DNA of 64,000 nt, taken from assembly GCA_002335605.1 (NCBI GenBank), contig BEDY01000001.1, forward strand, positions 3,100,001-3,164,000, in the 5' to 3' direction. The position numbers and the translations under genes are program-made. This document shows, in pieces, positions 23,401 through 34,721 of the stretch. A model generated the notes under the pieces. The model worked only from the letters and a program-made list of their open reading frames with translations. It was not told where the DNA came from and did not search any database. This DNA is from Prillingera fragicola. Its lineage: Eukaryota > Basidiomycota > Tremellomycetes > Trichosporonales > Trichosporonaceae. Numbering within the stretch: the first letter of the stretch is position 1; the number at the start of each line of letters is the position of its first letter.

Positions 23401-24477
23401 GATAACCTGCTCGTTGCCGTTACGGATAACCTTGACAGTACGGTCGTCGCGCTTGTCGGAAAGCTTTTTAAACTGGCGTTCCTTCTGCCAGTCGTTGACG
23501 GAACCGACAAGGACAACAATGATAATAGCGACCATGATAGCGACACCCTCGACCCAGTCGACCTTGGCGTCCTTGCAGCCCTCGGGAGGGCAGCCATCAC
23601 CGTGGGTGTAGGTATCAGGGCGACCAAAGTCACTGTAGAGACCGAGAGCGAGCGAGACGACAGCCGCAATACTAAGAAGAATCTGGCGTCAGCACGGACC
23701 CTTTTAACGCACACGTACCAAAACCTTGTCCTTGAAGGCCATCCACATGAGCTCCAAAAGACTCTTGCTCTTGCGCACGGGCAAGTCGTTGGCGCCATAC
23801 ACGCGACGGTGCTCGTCAATGGACGCGTGCCACTGAGGGCCACCACCGCCGGGGGCGTCGGCAGCCGAACGAGGAGCGCTACCGTCACTGACAGTGGCGT
23901 TCAGGCCCTTGGAGCCCTCGACACCGAGACCATCGAGCAGGCCCCTTATACCGCCAATCTTCTCGAGGTCGTTGAGACTCTTGGGGTCGACAAGCATTGC
24001 CAGGCGCGATGGGTTCTCCTTGAAGGGCGTGGGGTCGGTTGTGTCCTTGTCGGGGTCAAGGTGGGATACATTGGGCCCTGCCTTGCCCTCCTCGGGCTCC
24101 TCCTTGTTGCGCTGCCAGAACTTCTTCTTCTTCTCGTCCACCTCGGCCTTTTCCTCATTGGGCACAGCCGTCACCGTAGGCGAGACCTCGCGGTGGATGG
24201 CGGAGTCCGTAGCACTGCTCCACTCCTTGTTGTGGCCCTCTGGAGCGAGGGTTCCCTCGGTAACCGATGGGACAGTGGACGTGGGGGACGCAGGGGTGTA
24301 GGTGTTGGTGTTAGCAGGTGCGTGGTAGCCCTGTGCGGTGGCGGGCGACAGGTGACTGGGGTCGCTAATGTCGCGGCGGTGGCGAGAGGGAGTCAGAGGG
24401 GTGGCATGCTGGGGCTCTGCGGGAGGTGCAGGCCCGTCCAGGTCGGTGGTGACTATCACCGGTGGCGATGGAGCCAT
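20446..24477 (-). CDS. PMC1: PMC1-type P-type calcium ATPase (P2B)
   Basis: Pumps Ca2+ out of the cytosol, in fungi mainly into the vacuole. Two exons (23719-24477, 20446-23682) split by a 36-nt intron close at 1331 residues. An N-terminal disordered arm of about 230 residues precedes the ATPase core: the actuator loop DESGATGESDAI, the M4 motif VAVPEGLPLAVTLALAFATK, the phosphorylation site CTDKTGTLTQNVM (Asp about 567), the nucleotide-domain motif KGASEI and the hinge GVTGDGTNDGPALKLANVGF. M5-M10 follow, with NLIMDTFAALALAT characteristic of PMCA-type pumps. The C-terminal tail is about 110 residues. An in-frame ATG at 24648 would add 57 residues; I prefer 24477 because translation then begins at MAPSPPVIV and the extra part is low-complexity. 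It is compact and nearly intronless compared with its neighbours. Confidence 0.95.
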
Positions 24478-25106
24478 TGCTAACGCTTGGTCGTGGTGTG
24501 CGAGGAAGGTGTGTTTAGCGTTGGGAGGCACTCTGTTACCACTAGTGTTTTGTTTGGTAAGAGTCGCAGTCGGCGGTGTTGGGTTGCCGATGGATGGGTG
24601 TTGAACACGAGCCGTTGAAAGTGTAGTGGTAGGTTGTACACGGAACAAGAAGAGGAAAGGAGTTGTTGTTAGGAATAGTGTTTAAAGCAGAGAAGAATGC
24701 TCGGTTGTGGAGTGGGAGGTGTGCAGCAGGAATAATGATGATGCTGCTGCTGGGTCGAGGCGGTGCACCGCCTTCAAAATACTGGTACAATGGTGCGGGG
24801 CGGGCAGCAGCGCGTCCATCCGTGTTGCGTGCCTGGGGTCTGGTGCAGTTGGCCGAAGTGCGGCTTGGCTTGGCAAAAAGAGCAGCAGCTTGGTGCCAGG
24901 TCGAGCCCAGACTACGGGACAACAGTGGCAACAGACGAGGAGATCGAGCACAAGGCCACAAGGAGCAAGGGAGGAGGGGAGCGCAGAGCCTATTCGCGGA
25001 ACTGAAAATGAGGGATTAATACATCAGCCTTGGCGCGCCATTAGCATCCGCACTGGCTTGGCACACAAATAAAAGTAACCGTATGGGCCAGTGCACCGTG
25101 TCAGCC

Positions 25107-25127
25107 ATTATTATTACTACTACTACT
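25107..25127. repeat. (ATT)3(ACT)4 compound triplet run
   Basis: Perfect ATT x3 directly followed by ACT x4 in non-coding DNA upstream of PMC1. Confidence 0.9.
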
Positions 25128-26787
25128 GACTGCTCCTTCTATACGCATGCACAGCGAAAACAGCATCTCAACAGCAGTGCTCAAGACGTAGAGCAGCCAT
25201 CTTGTTCATGTCAAGAAATGACGACAATACATGCAGCAGCAACAACAGCAGACTAGCAGCGTCGCCCCGTTCGGGACGTTTGGGGGCGCAACACGATGGG
25301 AGCATGTGTGACACAACAGTGACGTCGGGGACCAGCCAAAATAAAAAATGAATTTGCCACTCACGGATGCACGGCGCCTGCCGCCCGTCGCGGCCGTCGC
25401 TCACTCGAGTGTTTTGGGAATGGAAATCCCAGTGCATTGGGTGCCTGTATGAAGCATGCTCGCGCCTCAGCGCCTCAAACTGTATCCTGTCTACTGCATT
25501 TCGGCCCCCTCCCGGCCTCCCGGCCTGGCCTCATGCCTGGGTGTAGGTGCCATGGGTGCAGCTTTCTCCCTTAATCTCGGCTCGCTGCTCCTGATACCCC
25601 TTGCTTGACCAACTTTTCCCTTCTCGATCTGTGGCGTGATTAGCCGAGAGACAGTATCATTAGGATCTGCATAGGAGAATGTTTGACCCAAGCCAGACCC
25701 AAGGAGAGCACATTAGGTGATGCATTAGAACAGCAGTGTTGCAGAAGACCCGTTGGTAGTCACGAACGTGCATCCACAAGGCCGACGAATGCAATATGCA
25801 AGTGCAGCACACTAGCCCGAGGCCCCAACCGAAAGCCCCACAGGGATAGTCGTGCTCCTTGGTTCGCCCCACATGGCCGCACCACACATGCCACACATGC
25901 TGCCAGCTCCGAATGCCTACTGTATTCTGGCTAGCGCGCTAACTGCGCACATGTCCATCTAGGTTTGTTTCCCCACCCGGAGCTCGCCGTCGCAGACATC
26001 CAGTGGGGATATAGCTACATGCTACCAACCAAAGCCCGGAGTCAAGGCCAAGAAGCGCCAGGAGCTTGGCCCTCGGCGTCACCGTGTAACCCTTGTTCGC
26101 TGGATGTATCTTTGTGGGCTGGCGGATAAATGGCGCGCAACCGGCGTCTCTGACTGGATAAAACAGACTTTGGAAGAGAAAATGCGCGCAAGATGGCCAA
26201 GACGCGTCGCGTCATTGACATTAGGATGTGGCTTGGCAGTGAGGCGGTGCAGTACCATTTATTCGGGCTGATCCGCAGTCGCTGATTAGAAGTGGTGACA
26301 CTCGGTGCGAACCCTGCAGATTCCTTGTGTAGGTTTTGCGTGGCTACTTGACTACTCTCACATTGTTCAGAACGTCTTGCTGCTGCTAACAATGGGTAGA
26401 GTGCCGGTGACGTGCAACAGTGATCGACACAAGAGGCTCACGATCGGCAGCACCCTGGGTTGGGACAGCGCAATTCACGGCGATACCGGCCGCTGGCATA
26501 TGACTGATGAAAGCGCAGTGGGCTGAACAATGTATGCAGTGTAGGTGAGTGTATCGATGACGCTCTGCGCCATTTCATGCGTCGAGCACAGCTTGAATGA
26601 CGGTCGCGGCGAAATTATCAGTAACCACCCCGAAGATCCAGAGATTTGCCACCCGCAGTTTCGGAGGCGGCCGGTGCAGTGCTCAAAACACTACTTGGGT
26701 GGCAAAATATTGAAAGGGATCGTGGTCGTTTCTCGCCGTCCCTCCCGTGTCCACTGCGTCTTGGCTGGTTACTGACTTGGCTTGGCT

Positions 26788-26829
26788 CATGCCTAAAGCG
26801 GAGTGAGGCATGACTAAAGCCGCGTAGGG
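26788..26829. repeat. Two-copy 21-bp imperfect tandem repeat
   Basis: Units begin CATGCCTAAAGC (26788) and CATGACTAAAGC (26809), 16 of 21 positions identical; a third CATG starts at 26830 in the same register and then diverges. Confidence 0.75.
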
Positions 26830-28428
26830 CATGTTCAGTGATGCACCCACTCGTACATAGCAAAGCTGGGTGTAGGCGTAGACCGGGTCTACTCACTCTT
26901 TCCTGCCCACCTCGCCCTCCCCAGACCTCCAAAATCTGGCCCACCTGGGAGGAGCAACCAGGGTATGAATGACTCCAGATAGCCCGGGCAACTCAGTGAT
27001 TGACATGCTCAACGGGGGACACGTCCCCGGCGCCACCTCCCTCCACCGGGCCCCTCTTGACTGCGGTCCTGCACCCACTGCCCCGTTTTGTTCGCTCTGT
27101 GGACATGCTGCCGGGCAGGACCTGCGTGTTCCTGTAAGGCAGCTGAGAGAGTGCTATACCGCAGAGGGCATGCTTCTAAAGGAGTCTCCGGCAACCGTTG
27201 CAGCAGCCACAGATGAAAAAGGTGCCAACCACAGTCTCCAACAGTGTGTCTCGTAAAACGACGAATGTGGTTTTGAATGTGTCTTTCCTGGTCATAGCTG
27301 TTCACGAAACACGCCATGTCCAGTAATAATGCCATACCTGGTTCGGATCACCCTTCGGCGCATGCACGGGCGGCGTCAAAGGGAGATAATACTGTTCTGG
27401 GCAGCAAGGGGTATGAATGGTACGTTTCTCAAGACATCTAAGGCTCGTAGAGCGTATCTTTCCTTGCCAGGAGGGAGTTTTTGGAAACTGGCTGGATTGA
27501 GTCTAGACAATGTTGAGCGTCATTTCTGCGGTTGATGGTTGCGAGTACGCAGCCCGAACAGGATGCCACGGATAATCATGCCAGCTGGTAGTCGCAATAA
27601 CGACAATGCGGCCTACCTGACTCATTCCTAATACCTCGTCAAGGCAGTGCGCATGAAAGGAGTTCGGTGCCGCCTGTAGACACTGCTCTGCCTGTGTGCC
27701 TCTGTAGTGTTTCCATGACTCCTTCTTGACATGACCCTGTCGAGGATCACACCGTCTCGGGAACAGGTTGAAACAGCTTGGTTAATAAATAGTTTGTAAC
27801 CGTCAGAGTTGGTTGCTGGTGTCACCAATTCCGTAACCGACTCGGAGCCCACCCGTCAGTTCATGCATTACCCAAACCCAGGCGGTACATCACCGACAAC
27901 CTCAACATGTGCACTGCACAAGGCATGCACGAGGAGCGGCGCAAGAAGCAGAAAGCACTTAACGCAACTGTTAATATATTTAATTATTTCAACCGACCGC
28001 GTCCACTCGAGCTGTTGTTTGGTTCTCCCCCGATGTCACCCTGCCGGCCCTGCCTCCATTACTCTGCCCTGCCCCGAAGACGCCTGCGGGACACCAAAGC
28101 GCTACAGCGGCATGGTCAAGCACGCCGAACTGCTGTGAGAGGGCGTGCTCGACAACACGTCACTTCTCTGCTCCCAGCCGTGACGCACCATCAACGACTC
28201 ATCCAGCAACCGCTCACGCCTATCCTCGCCTGCGCTCTCGCCTCTGCTCACAGGCCGCGTCCCCTGCAACCCACTCCCCGTCCCAGGCAATGCTCTCTCA
28301 ACCTTCTTGCAGTCCCTCTCGTGCCACCTGGTCAGTAAGTGCAACCGCTGTATCCCTCAATGCTTCCCGGTCCATAGTGCGGATGATGGTACATGTGCCG
28401 ACTACTACCAGGCCCCATGTCCCCAGCT

Positions 28429-29493
28429 CTAAATCTCCTCCTGGACAACGTTGATGCGGTCCGAGATGTAGACACCGTCAAGGAACCTGTGATCGTTAGT
28501 ACATTTTCATTGTGGGTTGTGAGCTCCTGAACAACAGAGCTGTGACTGAACGCCGCGCACCGAGTGCACCCGCGCCTAGTCACAGATACCTGTCCAGTCG
28601 CTCTGTGCGTTTGCCCGCCGGGTGATACTCACTTACGGATGTCCTTGTTCTTGACACGGCACTTGTCGGTGATCGAAGCGGCCGACTGCGAAACCTTCTC
28701 AATGTCGTTGCCCTGGATGATGAGCTCGTCCTTGACCTCCGAGAGCGAGCACTTGACACCCTCAAGCATAGGGCACTGGCGAACGATCTTCTCGCCGAGG
28801 AAGTTACGGATCTGGAGCGACGATCCGTCGTCGGCGGGGATGGCGTTGATGGGGAAATGGGCGTAGACGAGCTTCATCTTGTAAAGGAAGCCCTTGGTAA
28901 CACCGGTGATCATGTTCTCGACAGCCGACTTGATGGTGCGGAGGCAAGCAACGTGCTTGCGGCCACCGTGCCAGATGGTGAAGACAACCTTGTTGTCCTT
29001 GGCAGTCTTGACCTGCAAATTGTTAGACCTGTCCACAGACTCTGGCAAAAGGCTTGCACGGCACGGAGGAGCGAGGGAATGACGGGCAACAGTCGTGCAG
29101 ACCGCGGGTGCACACTGGAAACGAATAGGCAAGGCTCGACGGTCTCCATCCAGAGCCAACAGGACGTGAAGAATCTTCACAGATTTCTGCTGCACTCGCC
29201 CGACTTCCTTTGAAGCCCATGTCCAGTGCCCTCCCTGCTCGCCTCACTCCTCTGCCGCTCTCCCGCGCTCTCCACCCTGCTCCCCGTCCATGTTCCATCT
29301 CCTCTGTCCGTGCCGTGCCATGCCTTGTCTGCCTTTGTGGCTCCCGACTCACGATCTGGATGTCCATCGCGACGTGGCCAACGTTCTTGTTAAGGGTTCC
29401 GCGGGGACCGGTGACGGTGACCTTGCGGGCCTTGACGGTGACGGTAACGTCGGTGGGGATGACGAGGGTCTCGACCGAGGTAACGTCCTTCAT
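28429..29493 (-). CDS. RPL9: 60S ribosomal protein L9 (uL6)
   Basis: Structural protein of the large cytosolic ribosomal subunit near the sarcin-ricin loop. Three exons (29353-29493, 28633-29012, 28429-28486) close at 192 residues, matching yeast Rpl9 (191). Visible family blocks: [93 protein letters not shown] and the C-terminus [18 protein letters not shown]. Intron 1 is 340 nt, far longer than most introns here. I looked for a box C/D snoRNA in it (RTGATGA with CTGA) and saw none. The 5' flank is pyrimidine/purine-skewed, as is common for ribosomal protein genes. Confidence 0.96.
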
Positions 29494-31383
29494 TTTGGCC
29501 TGTAGAGTTGTAGGTTGTGCAAATTCGATGGGAGCGCGCAAGGGCAAGGAATGGTCGTAGGGGGATGGGGGAAACGCGAGAAGTAGTGGAAGAACGCGAG
29601 TTGTTGAGAGTGCACGGAAGACTGGGTCAGCGATACTGCTAGTGTTGTTCAAGGCCTGTACGCACGAGATTTTTGTTGAGGGATGAACAAGACCACTGGC
29701 AACGGCGACGACCACACCAAGCACCACCCCCAACCCACCATCCACTCCCAGCCAGGGTCACTAGTAGCATTTTGCTTCCGTCGATCGTCGGCGAATGGTC
29801 TTATGGCCGACAGTTTCGGTAGACTTTGGTATTTTTGATCCCGCGAAGGTTTAGCCTAATCTATTCGGGCTTGTCAATGAGTCTGTTCAACCACTACTCT
29901 CTCTCGCAGCTCGCAGCTGCACTGCTGTACCACAGCCAAGATCAGGTTACCCCAGAGCTGAGACTTGCTCATATGGCTGGCTAATCCTAAACCACGCACA
30001 ACGACTACACGCTACCTCGGCCCAGCGTAATGTGCCAACTCGATGCACACCGTGACCCAGCCACATTCTTTGGCTGCACTGCCCTCCTCACCCATGTTCT
30101 GCATGCGTCTTTGCTTTAACCAAGCCGAGAGTGACACACGCAGCTTGTCAGCGTTTCAGACGTAGATCATACCCCTCTGACGCCACTGCACGGACCTCCA
30201 AGATCTCACAAAGCAGACCTCTGTTCTCGCAACACTTTGTTCAGGTGGCGTAAAGAAGCAACTATGAAACGCACAGCGCGCACGTCACCTGGTACGAGGC
30301 GATCGACCTCGGGGCTGGACTATGCAATGCGCACAACAAAGGACAAACCTGCGAGCCATCCACGCCCACTATCCTGACCCTAGTTCTATCATGACCGGAA
30401 GCAGTGGCTTACCATTCTGGGACACCATTCAGCTGTCTCCTCCGAGCCACTACTGATGGAGGCAGTGTGCATGAGGCCTCATGCACGGGCTGGTCGCTGT
30501 CACGCTGAGACACTGATCCCTCGAGGAATTGAAGACAACCTCTTGCACTCGACCGTCATCACCAGTTGTCTGGGTGGCGGCACTGGCTATTGTGCTGAGT
30601 GCTCCGGGAGCATGCACACACATGCCTGTGGTCCTTGGTTCTCTTTTGTGCCAGATGCTGTTAGAGGCGACATGCTACTGAGGATGATATATCTGCATTC
30701 AAGACAGCTCTTCTTGGCCACCCTTCGTCTCTCATCACCCCGAACATCACTCGCCAGATCATACAAGGATCACCAATCATCCGTCTTGCTGATTGTCTTT
30801 CTACGACTTGACGCACATTGAAATTATCAACATTCATCAACTCTCATTGCTCCACACTCCCATCTCGTGAGTGTACAGTTTGTCGCCACCGGGGTCCACC
30901 ATGTGTTGGTTGAAGGGCCAGCTGCCTGCAAGACGAGGCTGCACTGCTCATTGTCAATGTCATTGCCCAGGAATGGTCGCCACGATCGCCACCCCTGTTG
31001 GTGGCAACATTGACGCCCGCCACCTGCTGCCGCCATCCTTTGCCACATGCGCATTGTCCCTGCCACATGCTCCCTACTGGTTTGCCTAGTTATCGGAGAC
31101 GTTAAGCACTGCGTAAACAGCCATCTTCCTTGCGCGGAGGCCAACCGAGCATTCCGTTGCCATCGGTGGCTTACTGTAAACAAGGGGAAGAGGTCTGTGC
31201 TTCTCAAGCACAGGCTTCGATGGTGAGCGGCGAGGCAGGACGGGTGGTGGCAAACACGAGGCAGCAAGGCCCCAAAACTCTGTGACATGTCACCTGCGCC
31301 CATATACCATTGTCCTGCCGACTGTTGATACCTTCTGCTATGCTTTACTCTATCAACAACGGTCCGCAGCTAACCGTTCAGAC
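29494..31383. other. Intergenic between divergent RPL9 and GATA-like gene
   Basis: 1.9 kb with no exon recognised. It contains the RPL9 promoter and a perfect 20-bp palindrome at 30467-30486. No tRNA or 5S gene found on reading both strands. Confidence 0.5.
30467..30486. repeat. Perfect 20-bp palindrome
   Basis: GTGCATGAGGCCTCATGCAC reads identically on both strands with no spacer. It could be a dimeric regulator site or chance. Confidence 0.85.
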
Positions 31384-32995
31384 ATGACCTCTTCCTTTCT
31401 AGTGGCGACTCGCCAACGCACCCCGGTCAGCGACTACCCGTCCAGCGCGGGCTCACCCCGGTCTGACATGGCCGTCGAGACCCCTCCTGCTCTCTCTCCG
31501 GCTCGCAACGCCGATAAGCCATTGGACGAACACGAGTACGACCCCCAGCTGCTCGCAGAGGGCGGCGGTCTCCCCGACGAGCTCTGGAGCCAGTCTGGAT
31601 TCGGCAACGGTGATACCTCGGAGCCTGGATTCATCATGGCGTCGCCAATGCACCCCGTCCACAAATTCAACGCTGGACCAGTGACTGAGCTTGCTCCGCC
31701 GATTGTGTGAGTCTGCGAGCGAACGACTTGGAGAGTGTCATTGACCCGGCAGCCTCACTCCTCAGCGGCACTACGGCCACGGACTATCGGTGACGTCTCA
31801 CCAAGCCTCACCAATGCAACACGCCACGTTCGGCGCCGGAAACTCTCCACTCGGCCTTGCAGCGGCGCCTTCGCCTGCGCGCGTGGTCTCGATCCCGCCA
31901 ATGTTTGCTCGCACGCCTCTACAGCGAACGGTCTCGTCCAGCTCGGCACCCGCTTCATTCCACGTTACTCCCGTCAAACCTGGCAACATTAGCTGGACGT
32001 CAATTGACCAGCTCAACGGCGCCGCAGCTACAGGAGCGCCTGGACTCTATTCCAACCAGCAGGCAGCCTTCACCCGGCCCAACGACTTCTTCAACCCTCC
32101 TGCGAAACTGGAGCATGCTATCCCTCAGCGCCTTGAGGCTGCCCCGCTTCTGCGTACCCCGGACAACCCTATGCCGACCATCAACGTCTCGGACTCGTTC
32201 CCCCAGTGGGCACCTGCCCTACCCTACGACGACTGGGAGGAAGAGGCTGACCACGAGTCCGTCGCCGGCGAGTCGGTCGACATGGGTGGTACCCCGTACC
32301 CGGCCCATCTGAGCATGTACAGCTTCACTCCGTCAAGGTACGTCCCCTCCCCCTCCTACGGGACATACGCGCCTGCGGCGCCGCACGGGACGTCGGTCTA
32401 CGACCCGACGGGAGCCTACACCGAGCTGGCCAAGGACATGTTCTCGTCCCCCGGCGCGCCAGCGTACCCCAGCTCCCTCAACACTGGGCCGTACGCCGTC
32501 TCGTCTCGTGGCGCCACCTCGCCCCTATCCGAAGACGAGGAAGAGTACACGCCGTCGCCCACGCGCAAGCGCCGCCACACCAAAGCCAAACCCACCGCGC
32601 GGCGCACGACGCAGCCCGTCCTCGAACCCGAGCCCGAGCCCGGGCGCACCTCCCAGCTCCTGTACACGTGCGACACGCCGCGGCCAAAGGGCACGATCCA
32701 GCGCTGCCTGACCTGCGGGACGATCCGGCGCAAGGACTCGCTAGCCTTCCGGGCCTCTACGCTGTATCGCGGCAAGATCAACTGCAACAAGTGTGGGATC
32801 CACGAAAATACCTACCGCCAGTCCCGCCCAACGTCGGAGGGAGATCCATGGCACTGGAACTCCCCAGAGGACGTCGCCCGCCGTGCTGGCATGCCCGTGC
32901 CGGACGACTATGGCGTCGCGCCTGTTCGTCCGGCGCGTCCGGGAGGGCGACGGGCGCCGCTGCAGCCTAGGCGGCGAAAGTCGCCGTCGACTTGA
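31384..32995 (+). CDS. GATA-finger-like putative transcription regulator
   Basis: Two exons (31384-31706, 31753-32995) close at 521 residues. The N-terminal 400 residues are Ser/Pro-rich with little predicted structure. After a basic linker (TRKRRHTKAKPTARRTTQ, nuclear-localisation-like) comes a C-x2-C-x22-C-x2-C finger near residues 428-457: CLTCGTIRRKDSLAF, then LYRGKINCNKCGIHENTY. The second knuckle CNKCG followed by a short hydrophobic/polar stretch resembles GATA fingers (CNACGLY), but the loop is longer than the usual 17-20 and lacks the Trp-Arg core. The C-terminus is Arg/Pro-rich. The acceptor at 31752 restores the frame, whereas the nearer CAG at 31764 gives an early stop with the GTGAGT donor. 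Zinc binding and DNA binding are inferred. Confidence 0.7.
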
Positions 32996-33307
32996 GCTCG
33001 ACGATAGACACCGTCGCTTGATCCTGCGACTTGTAAAATCCCACCCTTGTAGACACCCACCCCTGTATCATTCCTTCCTGTGGATTTGCTTGCACAGACT
33101 CGTCTTGTACCTTTTTCTCTTGTGTATACCCGAGCCCTGGCTTCACCGGGGGTGACTTCGTACACTGTATGCAGCTTGATGGCCGTTCTGTACAGTCAGT
33201 CTTGATCAGTCCCTGGCGCCATCAGTCACGCAGCAGCGCAACGCTCTACGCATTACACGTTCGCATGCTACACAAATACCGAGCTAGATCCCAGCTGTTT
33301 GCACTCT
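32996..33307. other. Intergenic between convergent genes
   Basis: 312 bp of 3' flank for both the GATA-like gene and SEC14; nothing else seen. Confidence 0.5.
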
Positions 33308-34721
33308 CTACGCAGCCGGGGCGACAGGGGCGACAGGCGCCGCAGCACCGTTGCCGCCGACGTTCCAAGGTCCGGCATCGCTCAACGAGCAGCCACCAGG
33401 GCACTTGCAGGTTCCGCCGAGGTTCTCGGGGAGGTTCTCGGGCGCAATGTACTTCTGGAGCTCGGTCTTGTAGCTCTTGCCCAGAATGTGGATCTTGCGC
33501 TGGGTAGCCTCGTCGAGCCAGGGCTTGATGAGCGACCACACAGTCGAGAAGAGGTAGGGCGCGTTGATGATAAACATGAAGCCCATGGTCTCGGGGTAGT
33601 GGTTCTGGCCAATCGACGACGCGGCCATGACATAATCCTTGACTGAGTTGTTAGTGCGAGGGCAGACGAGGTTCACTCACCCTTGTAAAAGGTCGAGATA
33701 CCGGCGTTGTGGAGATCGAGAATGGTGCACGAGGTCTCAACGAGGTGGCCGGTGCTAGCCGAGCACGCAGGGAGACGCTTGCCGAGGAACTTTTCGTACT
33801 CGTCCACAAGGTGCTTCAATTGCCTCTCCTGGGTGGTGAGCTTGTAGAGGGCGGTGATGTCAAGCTTGCCGAGCTGCTCAATGTAGACGGGGCGGCCCTC
33901 GCGGTCAGTCTTGTGGTAGAACTGGGGGTAGTAGTTGTCGACCTGGGCCTGCTCGGGGTAGGCGAAGCCGTTGCTACGCTGTCAGCATTGGAATTTCCGC
34001 GCAACACTTACAGAGCAATGGCATCAGTGCCAAACTCCTGGCGCCACTTCTCGTTGTCCGACCACATGAGCTTGGCCTTGGGAATGTCAAACTTGCGTGC
34101 ACGGAGGAAACGGAGGAGGGTCTGGTCGTCGAAGCGGTCGTAACCAACAGTGGCCTTGGCGGCCTCCAGATCGGCGGGGATCAGACCGTCGGTGTTGAGC
34201 TCGGTGCGGAACGCGGCAAGAGTAGCCTCCTGCTCGGCATCGCTGTTGTGGGGGAAAAGAAGGTCGAGGAACGTGCGCCATCGTGGCCATCGTTTTGATT
34301 GCCGGATGCAGCGTCATGGAAGCAACACATGGAAGCGTGGCCAGAGCGACGTTGCAGAGCATGTCCGATGGCAGGCATTGGCACAAAGTCGAGTAGTGCA
34401 AGAAGCAAGGGAGGTGGGGGGCGGGCAGACCAGCAGTTTAGAACGGGACGTCACGGTAGGTGAAGAGATTAGGGACATTTCGCTACAGTCAGTTCATGTG
34501 CACGGGTCATTAGTCGTGCGACGACTTTTGCAAGTCGAACAAATATGACGCACAGGTGACCGGGGTGACCGGAGAGGGGGTCCTTGTTGACGACCTGTGG
34601 TGTTAGAGTCTGGCGGCAAAGTGCAGCTTTTCAGATGGCAGTGGCATTTGTTGATGGTGACGACACAGTGTTGTTGGAGCTGTGTCGCGGGGGTGGACGA
34701 GATGAAACTTACAGCAGCCAT
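33308..34721 (-). CDS. SEC14: Sec14-type phosphatidylinositol/phosphatidylcholine transfer protein
   Basis: Cytosolic/Golgi lipid-exchange protein that couples phosphatidylcholine and phosphoinositide metabolism to secretion. Five exons (34713-34721, 34554-34594, 34012-34242, 33681-33973, 33308-33642) close at 302 residues, like yeast Sec14 (304). The first coding exon is only 9 nt (ATG GCT GCT). CRAL-TRIO-N: DQTLLRFLRARKFDIPKAKL. CRAL-TRIO lipid pocket: YYPQFYHKTDREGRPVYIEQ, TCTILDLHNAGISTFYK, GQNHYPETMGFMFIINAPYL, FSTVWSLIKPWLDEATQRKI and the C-terminal LPENLGGTCKCPGGCSLSDA, the Sec14 signature. Intron 2 is about 310 nt; all others are much shorter. Confidence 0.94.

Larger units (their letters stand above)
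24478..28428. other. 4-kb gene-poor region
   Basis: The longest stretch without a recognisable gene. Short open frames on both strands (e.g. 26042-26392 minus, 27907-28338 plus) show no domain, no convincing splice structure and no similarity I recognise. It contains ATT/ACT triplet runs (25107-25127), a 21-bp tandem repeat (26788-26829), an AT-rich patch (27970-27990) and two short vector-primer-like strings (27253-27302). No transposase, reverse transcriptase or terminal repeat is visible. The left end is the PMC1 promoter; the right end is RPL9 3' flank. Confidence 0.5.

Noticed and set aside
20278..24483. Two very long plus-strand open frames (about 697 and 600 residues) opposite PMC1
   Set aside because: They are antisense shadows created by strong GC-biased codon use in PMC1. 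They have no domain, and the minus strand encodes a complete, motif-perfect ATPase.
27907..28338. Possible small plus-strand gene before RPL9
   Set aside because: 143 residues with no recognisable domain, a Pro/Arg-rich tail and an equally open opposite strand; not enough support.
29013..29352. Box C/D snoRNA in RPL9 intron 1
   Set aside because: No RTGATGA paired with a downstream CTGA and no terminal stem on the sense strand.
31090..31130. String with GTTAAGCACTG resembling part of a 5S rRNA
   Set aside because: Only a fragment matches; the A-box/C-box promoter elements and the rest of 5S are absent.
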